In this document: positions 55,038 through 64,000 of the stretch, in pieces
Layout: each line of letters begins with the position of its first letter
Numbering within the stretch: the stretch's first letter is position 1
Notes under the pieces: generated by a model
The model's input: the letters and a program-made list of their open reading frames with translations, nothing else
Database searches by the model: none
What the model was told of the DNA's origin: nothing
Translations under genes and position numbers: made by a program
DNA from: Pleurodeles waltl
Lineage: Eukaryota; Chordata; Amphibia; Caudata; Salamandridae
NCBI RefSeq assembly: GCF_031143425.1
Contig: NC_090447.1
Coordinates: 848,537,760-848,601,759, forward strand
Reading direction: 5' to 3'
Length of the DNA stretch: 64,000 nucleotides

Positions 55038-57829
55038 TAATGTTTAGATGTTAAAAAATATGGTTCTGATATGTTTCCATATATCTGCAACAAGAATACA
55101 GATACTATAAACCAGCATTTTGCTCTCAGTTTTTTTCTAATTTTTCCAAATCCACTGCACCTAGTTTATTGCATGTGTCCACCCTGGTCTAATAAAAAAA
55201 AACATACATCTCTGGTACCTCCACACTGAGGAGACCTAAAAGAACACATATGGGGATCAAGCCTTGGCAGAGATGTATTCCAGCATGAGCCAGACTAGAT
55301 GGAATTGCTATATGTAGTGCAATGAGAACGTTTTGTGAAAAATATTCTAAATATCTGACAAATGTCATAATCAACATGTTCTTCTGGCCAGCCATTCAGA
55401 GTGAGATGTCTGTCACCTGTCAACAGAAACCTAGGGTACTGTGATTGTCAACATGTATGGGGTGGTATATTTCTACAGAACGCAGACCAGGGTACATTAT
55501 TTAAGATACTCTAATAGATCACTTGCATTGAACATTCAAACATGTTATTTGTCAAGATGGAAATGTGTGCCACCAACAATATATTTCTATTTGGTACATT
55601 TTAAAACAGGAATGTGGCTTGCACGCCTACAGTGATAAACCCCTTTACACCCAGCTGCACTCATGTAGCAATGACCTGGTGAGGGAAGGAGTCCATCTGA
55701 ATTTAAGAACATGAGACATACGTGGGAAAAGTAGCCCTTTGGCTTCTTACATTGACGATTTGCTGGTAAACTGGTATGGTAGTGTGGTGGAGTTTATGGA
55801 ATAAATCCCTAAACCTGTAATGAAAATAAATTTAACATCTGACTTGCCCACTACGTCAGAAAAGAAAAAGTTGCATTTTTGAACAAATCTTTTTGTATCA
55901 AAACATGTAAAATTAAAGCACAGCTATGCAGGAAAGACATTTAAAAAAGAAGCATCAATCACAGTGGGAGGCGCCACCATGAGAAAAGGCTAGGGGTGAA
56001 TTCCATAAGGAAAAATGTTGAGAATCAAAAGAAACTTACTAACTGAAGAGGAAACATGGAGACACACTGAAGCTGTGTGTATAGGTTCTAAATGAATGGA
56101 TACCAGGAACATGTAATATAAATAGCAAATATATGTACAAAAGAGATAGTGCATGGATCACTAAAAACTGCAGCAGGCACTAACCTTGAGGGCAGGTTCC
56201 AACAGAAGCAATGTTATTTTTCATACTGACCACCCCCACAGTTGAGCACACACACACAGGAATATGAGGGCCAGTGATAGAAGTGGGGAAGGATGACTGC
56301 CAACGAAGAGAAGCTGAGATACTATACTCCATCAGTCTGCCTCGTCACTTTTGTTGGTAAAGGTCTGCAAGATTAAGTGGATATCTACAAGAAAAAGAAA
56401 TATATTTAAATAACTTGTCAATAAGGGTTCAAAGCTTAACTGTAGTTATGAATGAGCATACCTTAGCAATATCTCTGTATAACCAGTCGTCTATATTTTG
56501 ATGTGAAGTTGATAATTCCTGAAAAATAATCATACAATGAATGACGGTATGCTGCTAACATCTTGTATTACCTAGCCATAGCAGTTTATCTATACATACT
56601 AGAACTCTAATACTTTGTTCATTGCATTCATATACAATATATAATCCAATCTAATAAAAAACTGTGGATAAAGTTGCATGATAAACCTTAATATACGGTA
56701 ATAACCCCAACCTTGAAGATGTCAGGTTAATGTGCAAGAATTCAGAGTTCACTTTCATCATCAACGCACTTGTCAGAATACTTCCCTCTATTGAACAAAC
56801 ATTGAGGAAGGCCCAGTTAAGGGGCCCCTTCAACCGGGAAGGCCTTTTCATTAAAAAAGGAAAAAGGGACAGGTTCCCACAATACTTACACTTAAAACAC
56901 ATCTGGGTTTCCTTTTACCTAATTAAGGCTTATGTGTCTCTCACAGAAAACCACCAGCTCTAGGAGATCTTTTCCTTTTTATATTAAGAACCTTACACAC
57001 TCTAGTAGTGGCATGCTTCATCAGAGTCTCATCCTGGCCCCTGATAGCCAGGATGGGCTCCACCGTGATTCAGTGAGCACTTTTGATATTATGGTGACCT
57101 GGGGGAAGCTATATACAATACAGATGCCTCATCCAGACCAGAAGTATCCCTTTATTAGTGGTGCAGATGGCAGAGATTAAAATCAGTCTTGAGAGGCAGT
57201 TCAGAATGCAATGGTCCTATGACACTGGATGTGTCAAAATGTTTCTGTGGCCTAAATGGTCCAGAGCTTTCGTTTAGACGGATTCTTTTAGCAATCGCTG
57301 CGCCGCAAAAAAAAATGTGAATTTCCTTTCACTAAAACAGCATGCCAATGCCATGCTAATTTGCATACAAGTAGAGTGATCTGAACACCTGATTAATAGA
57401 GATAGTGCTTGTTCAATAGGAACATGAAAATACATGCAATATTGTAGTTCCATGTGTGGTGGTCACATGGTGCACAAACGAAAGTGGAGTTTCCACTTTG
57501 CTTGGTTGACTCATAATTGGTGGCAGAAACGTTGCATTTTAGGATGTGGGCTGTGCCACATGACATTAGTGCATACCAAAAGAGACCTGTAGGAGAAACA
57601 AACATCCATTCTGTGACACTCGTTTTTCGGTGGTCACTGCAAACCATGCGATATATGTTAGTTTGCAGCTGCAATGCCGCTGGCTATACAAAGGAAAAAA
57701 CATGCATAACAATGTTTGTAATCACTTTCACTTACCCAACCGTGGGTACCTGTCATACCCTATGGGGGTGGAGGATGGTTTGGCCCGGAAGTCAAACACT
57801 GTAACACATAAGGTATCGGTAAACAAAGA
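55038..57829. other. Mostly unassigned sequence
   Basis: The first 400 bp resemble 53634-54060 and may be the other side of an interrupted old tandem repeat. Beyond about 55640 I see no array, terminal repeat or protein domain. Open frames stay below 100 codons. Confidence 0.35.
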
Positions 57830-57900
57830 AGAAGCATTTGCAATTCAATGGGTCTCGCATTTGTTTGAGTTAGAGCTATTAGTGTTGTAAATTCCTAACA
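57830..57900 (-). repeat. Inverted piece of the unclassified dispersed repeat
   Basis: The complement reads AACACTAATAGCTCTAACTC, AAACAAATGCGAGACCCATT and then GCAAATGCTT. It closely matches 61628-61682 and 25905-25976. Only the end of the family is present here. Confidence 0.8.
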
Positions 57901-58526
57901 GGACTTTTCTTGCCACATACATGTAAATAAAAAGAAAAACATAAGCAACCCAAAAAGAAAAAGAAGTTTGATCACAATCAAACACATCAGCAATCGTGCA
58001 ATAATCCATGTAACAGGGGCAGTCTACAAAGGCGGTAACAAAACCGCCTCAAGGAGGGACAAGAGTAAAGCATTTTACCAATGATAAAAAGAATTTTTTA
58101 AAGACAAGCCCACGAACGAGTAAAAGTGATGGGCGTAGTTAAAAGCCCACACTGCTTACTACAGGTCAAAGTGCTTGCTTGCTCGACCTAAAAAACAAAG
58201 GTGGGGTGCTATCAGTAAGAGAAACGGTCTTGAAAGAATGGTAGGTGCATTATGACTGTTGCTCCGTGGGACTGCTGTCCCGTTACTCACATCATCAAAA
58301 GTCCCAAAACCGCCTGTGCATCTGATCCGTTCTGCTCTTGCCTGGCTCTGTGAACTTGGAGCGAGGCAGGGGCCTGGTTTTTATCTCCCTCACCCTACGC
58401 CAGTATCAGCTGGGAGACATCGCGTCACATGGAATGACACATCATGCATGATCAGGGATGATGGGAAATGTAGCTCCATAGTCTCTCAATGCATCAGAGA
58501 GAAAAGAGTTAAAAAACAAACATTAA
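57901..58526. other. Unassigned sequence
   Basis: No element or domain recognised. A short hairpin, GGCGGTAACAAAACCGCC, lies near 58031. Confidence 0.35.
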
Positions 58527-59166
58527 GGGAGTCATTCTGACCCTGGCGGTAAAATCCGCCAGGGCCAACGACCGCGGGAGCACCGCCAACAGGCTGGCGG
58601 TGCTCCCATGGGCATTCTGACCGCGGCGGTACAGCCGCGGTCAGAAACGGAAAACCGGCGGTGTACCGCCGGTTTCCCGCTGGTTTCCCGCTGCCCTGGG
58701 GAATCCACCATGGCGGCGCAGCTTGCTGCGCCGCCATGGGGATTCCGACCCCCATACCGCCATCCTGTTCCTGGCAGTTTTGGCCGCCAGGAACAGAATG
58801 GCGGTATGGGGTGTCGTGGGGCCCCTGGGGGCCCCTGCAGTGCCCATGCCAATGGCATGGGCACTGCAGGGGCCCCCGTAACAGGGCCCCACAAAGATTT
58901 TCAGTGTCTGCCATGCAGACACTGAAAATCGCGACGGGTGCAACTGCACCCGTCGCACCCCTTCCACTCCGCCGGCTCCATTCGGAGCCGGCATCCTCAT
59001 GGAAGGGTGTTTCCCGCTGGGCTGGCGGGCGGCCTTCTGGCGGTCGCCCGCCAGCCCAGCGGGAAACCCAGAATACCTGCGGCGGTCTTTTGACCGCGCA
59101 GCGGTATTCTGGCGGTTCCAGCCAGGCCGGCGGCTTCCGCCGGCGGCCGGGGTCAGAATGACCCCC
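58527..59166 (+). mobile_element. GC-rich hairpin MITE, PIF/Harbinger-like, copy 2
   Basis: This 640-bp copy of the element at 2887-3517 starts GGGAGTCATTCTGACCC, ends GGGGTCAGAATGACCCCC and is flanked by TAA on both sides (58524-58526 and 59167-59169). The hairpin chain is the same: 15-bp arms at 58708-58722 and 58725-58739, 26-bp arms with one mismatch at 58750-58775 and 58786-58811, 16-bp arms at 58896-58911 and 58915-58930, and perfect 23-bp arms at 59009-59031 and 59045-59067. The arms differ in sequence from copy 1 yet remain paired. No transposase is present. Confidence 0.92.
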
Positions 59167-59759
59167 TAAATGCTTAAAAAGGAAATAGTGAAGAGTAAAG
59201 AGGAGTTTGCCTCAGCAGAGGAGTTTTTCATTTGTCTTTGTCGAAGTGCCAATATCTGTAAGAATGAGTGCGGAGAACATAGTAAATCACCCTGAGAGAG
59301 AAATAGAAAAAGTTTGCCTCAATATCTGTGATTTTTCATGTGTTTCATTAGGGTGTCCATGTTGGTAAACTAGGCAAAAAAAACAATGAGTAGTATGTTG
59401 CTGGAATTTAGTAAAGGATGACCGTCGCGTAGTATAATGGGCCATGTGTAACAAGAAAGGCTCACATAACATCCTCCAATAGTAGGTGGAGAGTGAATAT
59501 TATTACTATTATTACAAGGCATTTCTAATATCAGGCTTGGGTAAGATGTGCATAGAAGATTGGACAAAAAAAGGGAGATGTGTGTTCCAAGATGTTGTCT
59601 TGGGTTGGGGATACTATGTACTATGCCATATGGGCTTGTGCCAGAAATTAATTCCAGTATGCTAGGCAATGATGTCACCACCCAAACAACAGATAAATAC
59701 TATGCCACCACTACAGAAAACAGGAATTGGTGACAAAACCGCATGAGGTGTGACTCCGG
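59167..59759. other. Unassigned sequence
   Basis: I see no recognisable element. It leads into a possible DIRS gag-like remnant. Confidence 0.35.
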
Positions 59760-60540
59760 TGTTTGGGCTTGCGCCATCGCTTGAGTTCATGCAATAAACA
59801 TGCCTTTAGGCACTTGAAGACAATCCGAGACTGGGAGGCAAAGCTGTATGTCGCCAAATGCAAGAAGAAATCACGACCTATGCGTACATCTCACTGCAGG
59901 TCGTGGATGCAGACTCGGTTCTATTCCTGAGGCAGTCCCCCTGAGCATTCAACTTCGTGCTCATCGTCCTCTGGTAAGCGGAAATCAAAGTCCAAGAACA
60001 AAATTAAGAAGCAAAGCTGGTTTACACCCCATTCCACCACTCTGAACTTAAAGAGAAAGCACAACAGTGTGACGATGCCCATCATACACCGTTGAGATCT
60101 TTGGATCATAGCTGATTCCTTAATTGATAGACGGCAGAAGATTGAAGCCTTCATGGAGGCCATGCTGCAAATGTTTGGTAACTTCCACCTACCTCTAGCC
60201 CACCGAAGGCCACACGGAACAGCAAGGGCCCCCTGTTAAGTTGCCACTGTTGGATCCAGTCTGGAAACTAGTTCACCGCTTGGGACCTGTTACGAGCCAT
60301 GTCCAGGTTCCAATATAGACTTCTAGTATGGCTCTGAGACCCGTGGCGGTCCCTTTCAAATCAAAGCCGGTACTGACCCAGTGGCGCTAGAAGGTGATCT
60401 GATATTGATGTTGTACACTGAAACAACTTTGGCTTCATTACAGCCAATGTATTGCTGCAAAATCAGGAAAGCGGAAAAGGTCATCATGCATCCTGATTCT
60501 GACCGGGCAACAATGCCACTTTGTACACATTAGCACAGGT
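59760..60540 (+). pseudogene. Possible DIRS-type gag-like remnant
   Basis: Across stops and frame changes I read WEAKLYVAKCKKKSRP, a serine- and lysine-rich run SSSSGKRKSKSKNK, and KIEAFMEAMLQMFGNF. The composition and order recall the gag-like ORF of DIRS-type elements, such as the one at 62500-63990 in this window. Similarity is weak, and an unrelated decayed sequence is possible. Confidence 0.3.
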
Positions 60541-61115
60541 TCCGGTACAGTACCCATTAGTTATTTGAACATTTTTTGTTCTTTAATTCTATTGAGTGAT
60601 ATCATGACTGATGTAAATTAACATGTCAAGAGTGATGTAATATGTAAGAACATAAAGCAGTGTATGATGAGGGTACAAGTTATAGTTAATTGACTAAACT
60701 ATAACTGCAATATTTCTGTGTTTTTTCGTCTTTAATGTTAGTACTTGTCTCATTTTAACATCTAATTATAACATACCTTTACCTATGGTTTTCAGTAAAT
60801 TTGTGGTGTTTGTCGATCATATTCTAAATTGGTCCAGCGCCCAACAGTGCAAGCACCCAACCTTGCTGGACAAGGTCTTCGACTGTGCACAAAGTTTATT
60901 GGCCCTAGGGCCTTGCCTCACCGTGAGGCCCAGCACCCAACCCTCAGCAGGCAGCCAACCCCGGTGAATCCAGCCCCTGACTGTGTAGAGCAGGGTTTGG
61001 CCACTGGATCTGCCCCATTCCTTCACTGTCATCCCTCTATGGGCTTCCAACCACCTTTGTGCAGAAAGTTGGCCAGCACAGTTTTTACTTTTTAGGGTCG
61101 AGTGTGCAAAGCGCT
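60541..61115. other. Unassigned sequence
   Basis: Short frames are open on both strands between about 60785 and 61095, but they resemble nothing. No repeat structure is evident. Confidence 0.35.
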
Positions 61116-61682
61116 CTGTCAGTGGTGTAAACTCTCTGTGGGCTTCTAATCACGCCCATGTCACGCCCATCAGTTTAGTTGGTTTGTGGGCTTGCCTTTT
61201 AAAATTCACTTGATTTCATTAGTGAAAGGCATGCACACGTCATCCTTTTTCCAGTGTTTAGCCCTCCTTGAGCGCCCTGGCCAACTACTGAAAACATACG
61301 AGGCTCGATGTTTTCCGTATGGTTTCTGGACTACTTTTTCTTTTTATTTCATAGGCAGTGCGATCTTGCTGGGCAGTAATCAAGCGCTTTGCATGACATC
61401 GACTCTGTTACATGTATAATTGCACTTTTGCTGGTTACATGGACAATTGCACTTTTGCCGGTTACATAGATAATTGCACTTTTGCCGATACGTTTCACTG
61501 CAAGCAAACTTCTGTTTCCTTTTTGTGTGTCTGCTTTGTGCTCATGGCAGCTGTTGGCTCGCTTATGTGAAACTGTTTTACGTTTCAGTTTATGTGGCAG
61601 GAAAATTCCAGTTGAGTTTAAAACACTAATAGCTCTAACTCGAGCAAACGCGAGGCCCATTGCATTGCAAATGCTCGTTTAA
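61116..61682 (+). repeat. Unclassified dispersed repeat, second long piece
   Basis: The segment 61215-61400 is similar to 23050-23230, and the end 61628-61682 is similar to 25905-25976 and to the inverted 57830-57900. This copy joins blocks that lie apart in the other copies and so gives the best view of the family order. Three tandem 27-bp units lie inside it. No coding domain is visible. Confidence 0.7.
61406..61486 (+). repeat. Three tandem 27-bp units
   Basis: TGTTACATGTATAATTGCAC, TGGTTACATGGACAATTGCA and CGGTTACATAGATAATTGCA each continue into CTTTTGC. Units begin at 61406, 61432 and 61459. They lie inside the unclassified dispersed repeat. Confidence 0.9.
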
Positions 61683-62140
61683 AAATTTGTGTTAAGCAAC
61701 TGAGAAGATGTGTAGGGTTAGTAAACCGATGTGGAAAGGGAGTAGTTTACTTATGCTGATGTCTCCCTCTTTAACTTTCTTTAACCCTTTAAAAATACAT
61801 CATGCCTCACATTACTAAAAACCCATACCTCCCTTCGCATTTTGTAACCTGCTGGAGTCATACTTTTGTTAATGTCCCAGGGCTCATTTACTTCAGCCTG
61901 CCTAATAGAAAGGACTTTAAATTCAACAGCGCCTATTCCAACAAAATGGCTTTCACAAGTGCCTCCCTTTTGTCTTGAATACAAAATGATAGTGTTCTAG
62001 TTGTTTTTAGAAGTCTGTGGTGAAGCTGCAGTTGATCACTAGGGAGTTAACTGACACACTGCTGCTGAGTATCCTTCTTTTAGCTTTGTAGAACACTAAC
62101 CATATTTTCAATGGCAATAAGAAACCCATCAGTTAGTTCA
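61683..62140. other. Unassigned sequence
   Basis: No element recognised; it ends at the left edge of the DIRS-like element. Confidence 0.35.
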
Positions 62141-64000
62141 TTTACTGAAATATCCTCTGTAGAAAATGCTTTCTGTATCTGATAGAGACTTCCAGCTGCA
62201 GATTCCATACCTTTGAATTTCCCAGGCGGCAGACTGGATCAGAAAACATTTTGCATGTGCAGTACCCCTGTGTGCCGTTGGGTGGCTTTGTTTGTTTCCA
62301 CACGGTGGCAGCAGAACTGATGTCACAGTCATCTACATAGGCCACACCCAGGCACTCGGATGTCAGTTCTTTTATTTTCATGCCGGTTAGTGCTGATCCG
62401 GAGAAGACCTACCCCTCTGTCTCTTTTTGACAGACATTTTTCAATAGTTTGTTGAATATTTGTCTTGTGTGTCCTCCAGAACGGCAGGGTTCAAGCCATG
62501 TGGTAGATGTTGCTGCGCCATGTTGGTTACCGACCTGCACCTTGTGTGCTAATCGTGTCTCGAGCATGACCACGACTCAAAGTGCTCTGACTGCCGGGCC
62601 ATAGCACTGAAAGCTTTGAGGGAGCAGTCCATAAAGCTACTTGCGGCCTGGCAGTCCACGCCATCCAGCATGGGTCCTAGGAGGTCTCAGTCGCAATGGA
62701 GAAGAAGGTTGTGGGACTGCTTCAGGAGCCCCAAGTTCTCTTCCTCGCACTCGAGGTCCTCTGGACACTTGGAGAACAGTCACAAGAAGAAGAAATCTAA
62801 ATGGACTTCTACTTCACCTCGTCTGTCAGCTGACGTGACGAGTGAGAAAAAGCTGCCTTCCGAGCATGGTTCTGCAGAGCTCTTGCCATGTTCGACTCCA
62901 TGCCTGCCTCCCATATCCACGAGCCAGAGCAACCCATTCTCAAATTAAATAATTTTATGCAGCCATGCTCAGCATATTCGAGTGGGCTAACCGCTTTTGT
63001 GCGCCTTTCTGCCCTGAAGGGTCAGAGGAAGCCCCATCAGATTCCAGACTGGCAGTTTTAGCCCCGGCTCCGATGGGGTCTTCTGGATCCGATCCTGATT
63101 CCAGACCTTCTCTGGCGCTGATCCCGACGCCAGTGCTTCCGGCGGGGTCTGCGCCCACCGGCGGTGACAGCCCTATTCTGATTGTATTTGACTCAGAGTC
63201 AGAATGGCATTGCTCGACCCTTATTCCAGCACTGGCGGCGCCCATTGGTCCTAGGTCGTTCCCTGAGCATTTTTCAGAGCAGCCAGACTTGGGGGAAGAA
63301 TGCGAGGCATCACTGGACCCTTCAGAATACCAGTTACATACCCCTAGTGAGACTTTGGACTGGTACGAGGAACTAGGAGATGCGAGTAGACTGGACATTT
63401 CTCCAGATACTAGCTTGTTCTCTCCACCAACTGTGGATGCAGAGGAGGAAGCATCTTATGCAGTGGTGGTGAAGAGGTCAAAGGAGGTCCATATCCTCAA
63501 ACTTCCCTCGGTGGCAGTCAGGGCTAATCTTTTGACTGAAGTGTTTCAGCCTGGGGCTTCCTCATCCAAACCCCTATTGCCCTTTAGTGATTTTCACTGA
63601 TTGATGTCCTACTGCGAACTTGGCCCAAGCCTAGCACAAGGGCTCCTATGAACAGGACAATTGCCCGCCTCCATCGCCCTGCCCCGGGTGATTCTAGTTT
63701 CCTCAGCCAACACCCCACCCGTGAGTGCTTGACAGTCCAAATTTCAACCTCCCATGGCCCATTCCCTGTCGCTCTCCCAGACAGGGAACCCATGAGGGCT
63801 GGACACACTTGGGAAGAAGAAGCTTTCTTCCTCCAGCCTGGCATTGCGGTCGGTGAACACCTCAAGCCTTTTGGGCTATTATTTCCATACCCTATTGGAT
63901 ACGGTTGCACATGTGCTGCCACAGGTCTCAGGGAAGGCCATCCTAACCCAAGCAGTGAAAGAGGGAAGGGCCGCAGCAAAGTTCACCATTAGGTGTGGTT
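62141..64000 (+). mobile_element. DIRS-like retrotransposon, left end, runs off the window
   Basis: A non-coding terminal region (about 62141-62400, with TAGAGACTTCCAGCTGCAGA and CAGACTGGATCAGAAAAC) is followed by a gag-like coding region that continues to the window edge. The layout fits the left part of a DIRS-type element. The polymerase and recombinase would lie beyond 64000. The class call rests on my recognition of the gag-like region and terminal sequence, which I cannot check here. Confidence 0.55.
62500..63992 (+). pseudogene. DIRS-type gag-like ORF, frameshifted
   Basis: Coding similarity runs through three frames. Near 62490-62650 a cysteine-rich start (CGRCCC and later HDSKCSDCRA) leads to LKALREQSIKLLAA and a serine and lysine-rich stretch (SSSHSRSSGHLENSHKKKKS). 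From 62965 a 211-codon frame begins and contains an acidic, proline-rich middle, then VKRSKEVHILKLPSVAVRAN and LLTEVFQPGASSSKPLLPFS. From 63600 the text continues in another frame with NRTIARLHRPAPGDSSFLSQ. The likely role is a nucleocapsid-like RNA-binding protein. Stops near 62950 and 63600 make it inactive as it stands. Confidence 0.55.

Noticed and set aside
62965..63600. Host gene with an acidic, proline-rich protein
   Set aside because: The flanking terminal sequence, the cysteine-rich upstream part and the continuation in another frame fit a DIRS-type gag-like ORF better.

Overview
The window looks like intergenic DNA from a very large vertebrate genome, most likely a salamander and probably a newt. 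I base this on the near-total coverage by retrotransposons (L1-like, L2/CR1-like, Ty3/Gypsy and DIRS-like), small PIF/Harbinger-type inverted-repeat elements, one hAT-type element and several degenerate minisatellites. Several of the repeats also resemble ones I associate with newt genomes; that is recognition from memory and has not been checked. I found no host protein-coding gene, rRNA, tRNA or CRISPR array. Every open frame I could interpret is transposon-derived and broken.

Layout. 0-7 kb: AT-rich sequence, a 62-bp degenerate minisatellite, then a CATCATACA-type array interrupted by a GC-rich hairpin element (2887-3517) and by an L2-like LINE (4437-6571). 6.8-12 kb: an L1 fragment on the minus strand split by a long repeat that looks like a solo LTR, then an inverted relative of that repeat. 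12-22 kb: little that I can name except a 0.92-kb Harbinger-like element, an L1 ORF1 remnant, a third LTR-like copy, an L2-like LINE end and a hAT-type element with a near-perfect 8-bp target duplication. 22-32 kb: an unclassified repeat family with other pieces elsewhere, more Harbinger-like elements, an L2-like reverse transcriptase scrap and a decayed DIRS-like retrotransposon. 32.4-34.9 kb: a Gypsy element on the minus strand. 34.9-41 kb: an L1 on the plus strand whose reverse transcriptase is split by a Harbinger-like element. 41-45 kb: further inverted-repeat elements and tandem arrays. 45.5-53.6 kb: a 5'-truncated L1 followed by a complete-length L1 in the opposite orientation, bounded by a perfect 16-bp target duplication. 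54-64 kb: two more hairpin elements, repeat scraps and the left end of a DIRS-like element that runs off the window.

The genes do not form a pathway. The window is a record of nested insertions, and the order of several of them can be read directly from target-site duplications. The most unusual observation is that two copies of one GC-rich hairpin element differ from each other at positions that are mirrored in both arms of their hairpins, so base pairing is kept while the sequence changes.
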